NCBI GenBank assembly: GCA_017307505.1
Contig: JAFKEE010000054.1
Location: forward strand, 1-64,000
Reading direction: 5' to 3'
DNA length: 64,000 bases
Origin: Acidobacteriota bacterium
GTDB lineage: Bacteria > Acidobacteriota > Terriglobia > Bryobacterales > Bryobacteraceae
The notes beneath the pieces are model-generated. The model saw only the letters and a program-made list of their open reading frames with translations, was not told the DNA's origin and ran no database searches. The position numbers and the translations under genes are program-made. Positions 25,764-33,696 of the stretch are shown here, piece after piece. Position 1 is the first letter of the stretch. Every line of letters starts with the position of its first letter.

Positions 25764-27568
25764 TCTTTGAGTACCTCCTTTCTCTGCTTGGTCCGGACCT
25801 CGAGCTGGGTGAAGCTGTTCAGAGAAACGTAGAGCCCGAGGAAGCGCTCAAGTACGGCGGCGAACAGGAAGACGCCCTCGCCGACGAACTGCTCCTCGTC
25901 GAAATCCATCGAGATGTGGGTGCCGCGGGCGAACGAGGTTCCATCGTCGTAGACGACGGGCGCGAATTCACGCCGGGAGCGGAGTCCGGTGAGTCCTTCG
26001 ATCTGCTTCTCGCCGTAGGAGGTTTCAGCGAAGTTGTAGAGACGCAGCATCTCGCGGAACGCGTCGCCGCCTTCTTCCACCAGCGAGAGATAGTTGAGCG
26101 AGAACATCGAGATCATGCGCCAGAAGAGATTCTTCCGCTGGGGCGCGCGCACGGTAGTGGTGGGCTTGCGCAAGGCGACGATGCGGTTGACGGGCGCGGC
26201 TGCATCCAGAGTGAAATCGCCGGACTCATTCCCGAAGGGCAGGCTGCCGGGCAGGTCGCGATTCGAACAGATAGTGCGGACGTTCAGCACGTCGGCCTTG
26301 GGCCGGGTGTGCTTGCCGGCGGCGTTGGAAATCGAGAGGTAGATCTCGGTCCCATTGTCGTTGCGCAGGGTAGCGGGTCCGCGGCGCGTATACCAGAAGA
26401 CCTGATTGGCGCTCTTGGCGTCGGCGTGGCGGAAGGAGTAGAGCGGTTCGAGAACCGTCACCTCCTCGGAGTCAGGATTGACGCTGGCCACTTCCTCGAC
26501 GGAGAAGATCTCCAGGGCGGTGCGGCGGTTCACATCGGGAATGACGTGGTACTCGTAGCGGGTGTGGTCGAGGAGGATCGGCTCGGCGGTATGGGGAAAC
26601 AGGTTGATGATGGGCGTGCAGTTGAGGCGGAAGGTCTTCGCATTGACGCCCACTTCCAGCGCCTGGCGGCGGTCTGAGCGTTCGAAAGGAGAGATGACAA
26701 ATGCAATTTCGACGCTGTTCTGGAAGCCGCCCTGACAGACGGCGTCCAGTCCGCTGAGTTCAAAAAACAGGAATTTCTGCGGAAAGGCGAAGTATTCCTG
26801 AATGATCTGGTAGCCGGCGAACGACCGGCGGGGATACGGCAGGACGGCTTCGTCTTCTTCAAACCCCATGGGGCGCAGAGCGTCCGGGGAGAGGATCAGC
26901 GGCTTGACGGTGGACTTCGCGGCGGGATCGCGCACGATGATCTGGACGCAATTGTTCGAGAGGACCTCGTAGAGCGTGTGCATCGTGCTGCTCTCGCCGT
27001 CGAGGTAGAAGCGGAGGCGATCTAGCGCCAGTTTGCCGAAGGTGAGGTCGCCCTGGCAGCGGAGGACGAGACGGATGACTCCGGCGGCGCCAGACATTTC
27101 GCCGATGCTGCGGACGCGGTCCTGGGTGCGCCAGTCGGCCGCGGCCACTTCCACGGGCCAGAATGTGAGGTCGTAGCTGGTTCTGAACTTGCAGGGGGCG
27201 CCGCCGACGGGACGGGAGGAGAGGACGGCTCCGCGTTCGATGGTGAATCCGCTTTCGGGCTTGACCTGTTCCGAGTCGACGTGGAATTCGGCGATCGACA
27301 TGGAGGGCAGAGGGCGCAGGTAGTGCGGGAACAGGATGTTCAGCAGCGCCTCAGTGATTTCAGGAAACTCGTCGTCGATCTTCAGGCGGACACGGGCGGC
27401 GAGAAACGCGAAGCCTTCCAGCAGGCGTTCGACGTGCGGGTCCTCGCATTTGTTGGGTTCAAGAACCAGGCGCGAGGCGATTTTCGGATAGCGTTCAGCA
27501 AACTCGGCGCCCATTCGGCGCAGGAAGCTGAGCTCTTTTTCGTAGTACTGGAGAAGGTCGTCCCGCAT
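25727..27568 (-). CDS. tssF: T6SS baseplate protein TssF
   Basis: This is a 613-residue TssF/ImpG/VasA. The family opening is clear: LLQYYEKELSFLRRMGAEFA, ERYPKIASRL, DPHVERLLEGFAFLAARVR and ALLNILFPHYLRPLPSM. It is full length for the family. It starts 4 bases after tssE and overlaps tssG by 37 bases. It forms the baseplate wedge with TssG and TssE. Confidence 0.95.
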   Translation of the reverse strand: MRDDLLQYYEKELSFLRRMGAEFAERYPKIASRLVLEPNKCEDPHVERLLEGFAFLAARVRLKIDDEFPEITEALLNILFPHYLRPLPSMSIAEFHVDSEQVKPESGFTIERGAVLSSRPVGGAPCKFRTSYDLTFWPVEVAAADWRTQDRVRSIGEMSGAAGVIRLVLRCQGDLTFGKLALDRLRFYLDGESSTMHTLYEVLSNNCVQIIVRDPAAKSTVKPLILSPDALRPMGFEEDEAVLPYPRRSFAGYQIIQEYFAFPQKFLFFELSGLDAVCQGGFQNSVEIAFVISPFERSDRRQALEVGVNAKTFRLNCTPIINLFPHTAEPILLDHTRYEYHVIPDVNRRTALEIFSVEEVASVNPDSEEVTVLEPLYSFRHADAKSANQVFWYTRRGPATLRNDNGTEIYLSISNAAGKHTRPKADVLNVRTICSNRDLPGSLPFGNESGDFTLDAAAPVNRIVALRKPTTTVRAPQRKNLFWRMISMFSLNYLSLVEEGGDAFREMLRLYNFAETSYGEKQIEGLTGLRSRREFAPVVYDDGTSFARGTHISMDFDEEQFVGEGVFLFAAVLERFLGLYVSLNSFTQLEVRTKQRKEVLKEWPPRTGRRVLI

Positions 27569-27572
27569 GGAG

Positions 27573-28058
27573 TCAAGCCTTCACTTGATACTCGCCGCGG
27601 GTGAGGTCCAGGTAAGTATCGAAGGAGATAGCCTCCGGCGCGGGATCGATCATGAGCATCGCGTCGATGGTGAAGTGCAGGTTTCGATCCTGCTTGTAGA
27701 GCGGCTCCTGGGAGGTGACCCGCACCTGTTTGAGCCTTGGCTCAAAGAATTCGACCGCCGTTTCAATGGCGCGCAGCAGGTTTTTCTCATCTTCGGCTGA
27801 GTGCAGGCGGATGGAGGTCATGTCCATCAGGCCGAAGTGGTAGAGCGAGTGGCGCAGTTCGACCATCGACTTCGGCGCCTCCTCTTCGGTCTTGCGGGTA
27901 TTGAAGACCCACTCGAGGTCGCGTTTGATGGATTCCTTGAGGCTGCGGATGGCCTGGGCACGGGAAGGCAGAACTTCGACTTTGACCCACGGCTCGAGGT
28001 CGATCAACCGGTCGAGCAGGGGTTGTTGCAGTGTCTGTTCCGGAATATGCGAAGCCAT
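27573..28058 (-). CDS. tssE: T6SS baseplate gp25-like protein TssE
   Basis: This is a 161-residue gp25-like protein. The conserved core is LRHSLYHFGLMDMTSIRLHS with a family-typical RLKQVRVTSQEP downstream, and SIKRDLEWVFNTRK marks the N-terminal helix. TssE links the sheath to the baseplate wedges. It is packed 3-4 bases from its neighbours tssA and tssF. Confidence 0.92.
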   Translation of the reverse strand: MASHIPEQTLQQPLLDRLIDLEPWVKVEVLPSRAQAIRSLKESIKRDLEWVFNTRKTEEEAPKSMVELRHSLYHFGLMDMTSIRLHSAEDEKNLLRAIETAVEFFEPRLKQVRVTSQEPLYKQDRNLHFTIDAMLMIDPAPEAISFDTYLDLTRGEYQVKA

Positions 28059-28061
28059 AGA

Positions 28062-29954
28062 CTACTCTTGATAGTTTAGAGCCTGCACGGGGTCAAGGCG
28101 GCAGATGCGGTCATACAGCTCCGCTCTCTGCGTCTGATCGCCACCGACGGCGTCCATGCACTGCATCAGCAGGACGAGCGGGTGCGCCAGAACCTCGCCT
28201 GATTCCCAGTCTTCCAGTTGCCGGCGGTCGATTTCCGCGGCGAGTTCGCGCAGCAGGGGATACGCGATTTTCTGTTTCTGCGCGGCCACAAACAGGTGGG
28301 CCAGCTGCATGCGGCGCTTGTAGCGGCCGCGTCCGGTCCGTTCCCGGGAAAGGGCTTCGGTGACGGTCTGGATCGCCTCGTCCAGACGGCCGGAGCGGGC
28401 CGCGGCCAGGGCTTTGTCGAACGCGTCCTTCTCTTCGCTGGAGACCTCCTCCTCCATCGATGGCGGCTCGGCGTCGAGGACCACGGGGGCGGGCGGGGGC
28501 GGCGGTGGAGGGGGTGCGGCGGCCTGCGGAGCCTCATAGGACGACGGCGCGGGTTGGCCCTCGCCACCTTCGGTGGGGAGGAGGACCTCCTCGGTGATCC
28601 ACTTCATGGTGTCGGGATTCGCCGTGGGCGTATCGTCCAACAGGGTCATGGTGAGCAGTTTGGGCAGGTCGGTCAGCAGGCCGCGGGTTTCGGTCCGGAC
28701 CGCGTCGGCGACAAACTTGAACCAGTCGCCTTTGTTCTCCAGGGCTCGAACCGTATAGCGCTGGATGTCCAGCCAGCCACGGCCGCAGGGCAGTTCCATC
28801 GCCCTTTCCGTAGTTTCCAGGACACCGTCCCAGTTGGACGCGAGGTAGCGTTCCTTCAGCTCGGCCCGGATCTCGGCCGGCGGCGCCACCAGCATGGAGG
28901 CGTCAATTTCGGGTCCGTTGTAGCGAAGCTCGCCGAAGCGATAGCCGCGCAGCATGAGGAAGGGTCCGATGGCGTAGACGTCTTTTTTGCGCAGGAAGCG
29001 GGCCACGGCGGCCAGACGGATTGCGGCGTCCTCCACGTCGGAAGGATCGATGCCGCCGCCTGTCGAAGGCGCGGGGGCGGCAACAGGCGCGGCGGCAGCC
29101 ACTGGAGCAGCGGCGGCCACGGGCGCGGCTTCCACCACGGGCGCAGGCGGGGGCGGCGGTGGCGCTTCCACCACGGGGGCGGCGACGGGCGTGGGTCCGC
29201 CCTTCTTGGCCACGCAGGTTTTGACGAACTGAACAATCTCTTCCAGCGCGGTGCGCGATTTGATGAAGCTGGGGGAGTACTCGCCGAACTTTTCGTCGCA
29301 GATTTCGATGAGGGTGGCCAGCGATTCGAGCCCCTCATCGATGTCCTTCTGGATGTTCTCGAGAAAAGCCTTGGGCGTGCCGTCGATGGCGGCATCGAAC
29401 TCTTCGGCGGTCAGCTTGCCATCGGCGACCAGTTTCTGCCGGGTTTTCTTCTTCTCCTCGCTGTTGGCGTCTTTTTCGTAGCCGAGGGTACGCGATTCCT
29501 TGTAGTGGACCCAGGTCAGCTTATTGGAGGTGATGGGGAGCCCGCGCAGGGGCTCTTCGAGTTTGCTGCCCAGCCATTCCAGCGGAGCCGAGCGGGTTTC
29601 GGTATCACCGTCTTCCAGCTCCGGGTGGATGGTATCCCAGAACTGATCCAGCAGGTCGTGGAGCAACTGGAAGCACGGGGCCAGCATCCCATAGCCGTCC
29701 CTGCGGATGTGGGAATCCACCAGCCAGACGGCGAGTTGGAGGTCCTTGCCACGCTTGGCAATGGCTTCTCCGGCGAGTTTGATGGCCTGGCTGTGGTCGG
29801 CGACCTTGAGGGCGGTCTTCCATTCGCCCTGGGGCGCGTCGATATCTTCGCGCCGAGCTTCCTTAACCTTATCGGTGACCGGATCGTACCGCAGAGATAC
29901 GCCGCTGGGGTTGCTGCCGGCAATCGGCGTTAACAGATCATCGCGAAGAGGCAT
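28062..29954 (-). CDS. tssA: T6SS assembly protein TssA with Pro-rich linkers
   Basis: This 630-residue protein has the ImpA_N domain at the N-terminus (LLTPIAGSNPSGVSLRYDP, LQLAVWLVDSHIRRDGYGM, PLEWLGSKL). Two disordered Pro/Ala-rich linkers follow, at about residues 252-300 and 475-505 (each with runs of P and APV). The C-terminal helical part ends in DRICRLDPVQALNYQE. TssA primes and coordinates tube and sheath assembly. The linkers are longer than usual and echo the composition of the GEFTR-repeat protein of the same island. Confidence 0.88.
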   Translation of the reverse strand: MPLRDDLLTPIAGSNPSGVSLRYDPVTDKVKEARREDIDAPQGEWKTALKVADHSQAIKLAGEAIAKRGKDLQLAVWLVDSHIRRDGYGMLAPCFQLLHDLLDQFWDTIHPELEDGDTETRSAPLEWLGSKLEEPLRGLPITSNKLTWVHYKESRTLGYEKDANSEEKKKTRQKLVADGKLTAEEFDAAIDGTPKAFLENIQKDIDEGLESLATLIEICDEKFGEYSPSFIKSRTALEEIVQFVKTCVAKKGGPTPVAAPVVEAPPPPPPAPVVEAAPVAAAAPVAAAAPVAAPAPSTGGGIDPSDVEDAAIRLAAVARFLRKKDVYAIGPFLMLRGYRFGELRYNGPEIDASMLVAPPAEIRAELKERYLASNWDGVLETTERAMELPCGRGWLDIQRYTVRALENKGDWFKFVADAVRTETRGLLTDLPKLLTMTLLDDTPTANPDTMKWITEEVLLPTEGGEGQPAPSSYEAPQAAAPPPPPPPPAPVVLDAEPPSMEEEVSSEEKDAFDKALAAARSGRLDEAIQTVTEALSRERTGRGRYKRRMQLAHLFVAAQKQKIAYPLLRELAAEIDRRQLEDWESGEVLAHPLVLLMQCMDAVGGDQTQRAELYDRICRLDPVQALNYQE

Positions 29955-29960
29955 TCTGAA

Positions 29961-30710
29961 TTATTGCGCTGAAACCGCTCCGGCCTCGGTGGAGGCCTCT
30001 GTGGGCGCGCAAATCTGCAGTTCCCGAATCTCCAGGAAGGGGACGACTTCTTCGCCGTCCAGCACGAGCAATTTCTGGCCGAAGGGGATAGACCCTTCGT
30101 CGGTGTCCTGCCAATCGGTGGCGCGGCCCATTTTGACACTGTCGTCCGCATGCTGCCAGGACAGGGGATAGATGGCCGGCATCAACACTTCGCCGAACTT
30201 CTGGTCAGAGAACTGGGCATTGGTGTCGATGAGCGCGGAGGACCAGATGAGGTCGCGCAGGAACCGGGGCTGTTCCATCTTGATGGAGACGACATACTCC
30301 ATCGGCAGCCAGACATACTCACCGGCGAGAAAGACCTCAAAGCGGGCGCCGATTCGCGGGTCGGCGTCCTCAATGGAAGTGAAGGGGCGGCCATTGAGGG
30401 TGCCCGAGAGGGCTTTCGCGCCAGTTTTGCCCGTCGAGTCCGGATAGTTGCGCTTCTGGAAGGCGTTCTGCCTCTCGCGTTCCGCCACGAGGGCGGAGCG
30501 ATAGACGATGGCGCCGACTTCGGCATCCGGACTGGCGGAGGAGAGCAGAGCCAGGTGTTTGGATGCCCGTTCGTACTCTCCCGCCAAACACAACAGTTCG
30601 AAGAGGAAGGTGCGGCGACGGAGGTCGGCCGGGTTGTCCCGGATCTCGCTCCCCAGCGCCTGAATGGCTTCTTTCAGCTTGCCTTCGCGATAAAGCTCAG
30701 CGGCTCCCAC
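29961..30710 (-). CDS. tagJ: T6SS accessory protein TagJ (ImpE family)
   Basis: This 249-residue ImpE/TagJ protein has a TPR-like N-terminal half (AAELYREGKLKEAIQALGSE, RRRTFLFELLCLAGEYERAS) and a C-terminal domain with the family motif ARFEVFLAGEYVWLPMEYV. Two consecutive GTG codons could start it; the one at 30710 lies 6 bases after GGAGG and is preferred to 30713. In other bacteria TagJ binds the sheath protein TssB and ClpV. Its presence is notable because no clpV/tssH gene is in the window. Confidence 0.88.
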   Translation of the reverse strand: MGAAELYREGKLKEAIQALGSEIRDNPADLRRRTFLFELLCLAGEYERASKHLALLSSASPDAEVGAIVYRSALVAERERQNAFQKRNYPDSTGKTGAKALSGTLNGRPFTSIEDADPRIGARFEVFLAGEYVWLPMEYVVSIKMEQPRFLRDLIWSSALIDTNAQFSDQKFGEVLMPAIYPLSWQHADDSVKMGRATDWQDTDEGSIPFGQKLLVLDGEEVVPFLEIRELQICAPTEASTEAGAVSAQ

Positions 30711-30752
30711 CACACACCTCCCTGCTCCCTTGAACGAACTACAGCGAACCAG

Positions 30753-31259
30753 TTAGGACTGAACGTTGGCGCGAAGGTCCCAAGTAGCGGTCTTCTTGGT
30801 GCCTTCCTCGCCCTTGGCCAACTGCGGCAGGTACTCGATGGCGACCTTACCGAAAGCGAACGAGACCGATTCGGTGGGCGTGTCATCGCCGCCAGAGGAA
30901 CCACTCCACTGGATGCTCTCCACGAACACTTCTTCGAAATCGTACTTCAAGTACTCGATCGCCGTACCACCGGCTTTGCGCAGAACGACATGCGCATTGG
31001 TGAAGTGCTGGCCCTTGCAGCAGTTGGTGAACATGGCGGCCGACGAGGCGTCGGTCTTCTTCATCACATTGAAAGAAGAGATGCTCACCTTGCCGGCGCC
31101 GGCGCCACCGGAGGCCGAACCGATCGTGGTCGGATTGCTGGCGCCCCAGGAAAAGCTATAAATTTCAAAAGCTTTCTTATCCTTATAGGTCTTGTCCTGA
31201 GTTTCACCCTCGGCCGTGGGATCGCCCCCCTCGAGCCACATAAATGCGTCATACGCCAT
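30753..31259 (-). CDS. hcp: T6SS tube protein Hcp (TssD)
   Basis: This is a 168-residue Hcp1-family protein. It shows the opening YDAFMWLEGG with TAEGETQDKTYKDKKAFEIY, then FSWGASNPT and GKVSISSFNVMKKTDASSA. It forms the hexameric rings of the inner tube and is also exported. AAGGAG lies 8 bases before the ATG. It is set apart from tssC by a 177-base gap with a strong hairpin and a small palindrome, so it may have its own expression level. Confidence 0.94.
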   Translation of the reverse strand: MAYDAFMWLEGGDPTAEGETQDKTYKDKKAFEIYSFSWGASNPTTIGSASGGAGAGKVSISSFNVMKKTDASSAAMFTNCCKGQHFTNAHVVLRKAGGTAIEYLKYDFEEVFVESIQWSGSSGGDDTPTESVSFAFGKVAIEYLPQLAKGEEGTKKTATWDLRANVQS

Positions 31260-31319
31260 AGTTACTCGCTCCTTTGTCGATCAGATACAGATACACACAC
31301 CCAGAATGGCTGGCCGCTT

Positions 31320-31333
31320 GATTCGGACGAATC
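31320..31333 (-). promoter_or_regulatory. Palindrome upstream of hcp
   Basis: GATTCG-GA-CGAATC is a perfect 6+2+6 inverted repeat about 60 bases before the hcp start, inside the tssC-hcp gap. It could be an operator for a separate hcp promoter. Confidence 0.35.
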
Positions 31334-31394
31334 ATCCACCCGACCTGGAGCGCCAGCCAAAATCGACTCCGGGCCGATTCCAAAGTTCGATTGA

Positions 31395-31427
31395 GACCCG
31401 GATCATCCGGAAGGATGGATCCGGGTC
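31395..31427 (-). terminator. Strong hairpin between tssC and hcp
   Basis: GACCCGGATCATCC pairs with GGATGGATCCGGGTC, a 14-bp stem with one bulged base and a 4-base loop. It begins 10 bases after the tssC stop. It lacks a T tract, so it may be a partial terminator, processing site or 3' stability element that sets tssBC levels apart from hcp. Confidence 0.6.
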
Positions 31428-31436
31428 ACAAAGCCG

Positions 31437-32924
31437 TTAACCAGCCGGTTGCGGGAGATCCGCCACCAGGCGCATAGAAATGGTGAGTTCTTCCAGTTGG
31501 AAGTGCGGCTTGAGGAACGCCACGGCGCGGTAGGCACCGGGCTTGCCCGGCACTTCCATGACGTCGACGCGAGCCTCCGACAGCGGGTACTTCGCCTTCA
31601 TGGAAGGAGAGGCGCTGGCGCTGTCCACCACATAGCCTTTGATCCAGCGGTTCAGGAAGCCTTCGCAATCCTGGCGGGTCATGAAGCTGCCGATCTTGTC
31701 GCGCATCATGGCCTTCAGGTAGTGAGCGAAGCGGGAGACCGCCAGGATGTAGCTGAGGTTGGTCGACAACCGGGCGTTGGCGTTGGCCGAGTCAGTGTCG
31801 TACAACTTTGCCTTCTGGCAGGACTGGACGCTGAAGAACGCGGCGTAATCGGTGTTCTTGCAGTGGACCAGCGGCACGAAGCCGAGGTCGGCCAGTTCCT
31901 TTTCGCGACGGTCCGTGATGGCGACTTCGGTGGGGCACTTCATGGCGAGGTCGCCATCTTCGGTCTTGAAGTTGTGGACCGTGAGGCCTTCCACCTTGCC
32001 GCCGCCTTCGACGCCACGGATGGTGGCGCACCAGTTGTAGCGCGCGAAGGAATCCGTGATGCGGGCGCCCAGGGCGTAGGCGGCGTTGCCCCACAGATAC
32101 TTGTTGTGGTCGGTTCCGTCGACATCCTCTTCGAAATCGAATTCCTCGACGGGGCGGGTGGCCCGGCCGTAGGGATCGCGCATGAGGATGTGGGGCATGG
32201 TGAGAGCGACATAGCGGGCGTCGTCGGAGGAGCGGAACGACTTCCACTTGGCGTACTCGGTGGTATCGAAGACCTTCGCCAGGTCGCGGGGCGCGGCCAG
32301 ATCGGCGAAGGAATCCAGGTTGAACATGGTGTTGTTGGTGGCGGAGATGAACGGGGCGTGGGCGGCCGCCGCTACCTGCGAAACCTTCTGCAACAGTTCC
32401 ATGTCCTCGGGGCCCTTGCCGAACTCGTAGTCGCCGATGAGAGCGCCGAAGGGGTGTCCGCCGAAGATGCCGAACTCTTCCTCGTACACCTTCTTGAACA
32501 TCGCGCTCTGGTCGAACTCGGAGGCGCGCTGCAGGTCGCGGAGCAGTTCCTTCTTCGAGACGTTGATGACCTTGATCTTCAACATCTCGCTGCACTCTGA
32601 GTTGCTGACCATGTACTTGAGGCCACGCCAGCTCGCTTCCAGCTTCTGGAAGGCTTCATTGTGCATCACTTCGTTCAGCTGCAACGAAATGAGGTGATCG
32701 ATCTGCGCGATACGGGCGTTGATCATCGCCTCGGAATCGCGCGAAAGGGTCATCGATCCATCAAGGAACTGCTGGACGAATTCCTTCACCAGCGCCTTGC
32801 CCTGCTCCCGGGTATCGGGATCGCGAGCCAGGCGGCCTTCGTCGACGATCTGGTCGAGAAGGCTCTTTTCTACTACAGACTCTGTCGTCGAAGCCGCTGC
32901 CGCGGCTTGCGCTTTATCACTCAT
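31437..32924 (-). CDS. tssC: T6SS sheath large subunit TssC
   Basis: This is a 495-residue TssC/VipB/ImpC. The core helix INARIAQIDHLISLQLNEVM, EASWRGLKYMV, FGALIGDYEF and CPTEVAITDRREKELADLGF are all family landmarks. The N-terminal 20 residues are Ala/Ser-rich. It overlaps tssB by 8 bases. With TssB it builds the contractile sheath. Confidence 0.96.
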   Translation of the reverse strand: MSDKAQAAAAASTTESVVEKSLLDQIVDEGRLARDPDTREQGKALVKEFVQQFLDGSMTLSRDSEAMINARIAQIDHLISLQLNEVMHNEAFQKLEASWRGLKYMVSNSECSEMLKIKVINVSKKELLRDLQRASEFDQSAMFKKVYEEEFGIFGGHPFGALIGDYEFGKGPEDMELLQKVSQVAAAAHAPFISATNNTMFNLDSFADLAAPRDLAKVFDTTEYAKWKSFRSSDDARYVALTMPHILMRDPYGRATRPVEEFDFEEDVDGTDHNKYLWGNAAYALGARITDSFARYNWCATIRGVEGGGKVEGLTVHNFKTEDGDLAMKCPTEVAITDRREKELADLGFVPLVHCKNTDYAAFFSVQSCQKAKLYDTDSANANARLSTNLSYILAVSRFAHYLKAMMRDKIGSFMTRQDCEGFLNRWIKGYVVDSASASPSMKAKYPLSEARVDVMEVPGKPGAYRAVAFLKPHFQLEELTISMRLVADLPQPAG

Positions 32925-33438
32925 TGCTCCCTCCCTTATCGCCGGAGAACTCGCCCTTCAGCTTCTCCAGCTTATCGGCGCTGCGCACGGTATCCATCAG
33001 CAGTTCATCGAGCTTGTCGTTGCCCTGCAGGCTGCCGCGCAGGTCCGACAAGCGCGTCCGGAGATCCAGCAGCTCCTTGAGCGGCTTCACCTGCTTCGCC
33101 ACGTTCGCGGGTTCAAAATCGTCCATGCTCTGGAAGCGAAGGTCGACCTTGAGCTGGCCGGCGTTGGGATCCTCGCTCAACTTGTTTTCGACCGAAAACG
33201 CCAGGTGCGGCTTCATCGCGGCCAGAACGTTGTCGAAGTTGTCGAGGCTCACCTCTACGAACTTTCGATCCTTCAGCCGGGGCAGCGGTTCCTCGGGCAT
33301 GCCCGTGAAATCGCCGAATACGCCCATCACGAAGGGCAGTTCTTTCTTTTCAATTGCGCCACCCGTTTCCACATCGTAGGTGATGTGGACACGAGGAGAG
33401 CGAACTCGATCCAGTTTGTGTTGAAGACTCTCAGCCAT
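32917..33438 (-). CDS. tssB: T6SS sheath small subunit TssB
   Basis: This is a 173-residue TssB/VipA/ImpB. It opens ESLQHKLDRVRSPRVHITYD, then ELPFVMGVFGDFTG, FVEVSLDNFDNVLAAMKPHL and LKVDLRFQSMDDFEP. GGAG lies 8 bases before the ATG. It is the first gene of the long minus-strand T6SS operon, about 90 bases behind a good promoter. It pairs with TssC in the sheath. Confidence 0.96.
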   Translation of the reverse strand: MAESLQHKLDRVRSPRVHITYDVETGGAIEKKELPFVMGVFGDFTGMPEEPLPRLKDRKFVEVSLDNFDNVLAAMKPHLAFSVENKLSEDPNAGQLKVDLRFQSMDDFEPANVAKQVKPLKELLDLRTRLSDLRGSLQGNDKLDELLMDTVRSADKLEKLKGEFSGDKGGSNE

Positions 33439-33530
33439 TATTGGAACTCCAGTCCGTGTAAGGGTACACCAGCCCCTCAGTCACACTTGAACCCGGCCCG
33501 TCCGGCTGCCCAGCGCCGGAGCCGACCTGT

Positions 33531-33559
33531 ATCATACCTCTGCACTTTGCCCGTCTCAA
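33531..33559 (-). promoter_or_regulatory. Sigma-70-like promoter of T6SS operon
   Basis: Reading the minus strand, TTGAGA (33559-33554) is followed after exactly 17 bases by TATGAT (33536-33531). Transcription would begin near 33524 and leave a leader of about 85 bases before tssB. Confidence 0.65.
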
Positions 33560-33674
33560 TAGCAATCTTCAGATCCAGTTCTAATTCACTACAAATTTGA
33601 AACGGAGCGACCGAAACCAGGCAAATCCAACCACATTCACCCCTCTGAGCGGGAGTGATCTGCCGACTCCAGGA

Positions 33675-33696
33675 CACCAGTCCGCGGGGACTAGTG
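33675..33696 (-). terminator. Hairpin at the stop codon of the methyltransferase
   Basis: CACCAGTCC (33675-33683) pairs with GGACTAGTG (33688-33696) with one wobble and a GCGG loop. It overlaps the stop codon of the methyltransferase gene and separates it from the tssB promoter. There is no T tract. Confidence 0.4.

Noticed and set aside
28218-29933. 571-codon plus-strand frame opposite tssA
   Set aside because: It is antisense to a recognised T6SS gene and has no motif of its own.
31260-31436. Sigma-54 promoter upstream of hcp
   Set aside because: No TGGCAC-N5-TTGC match at the needed spacing was found on the coding strand.
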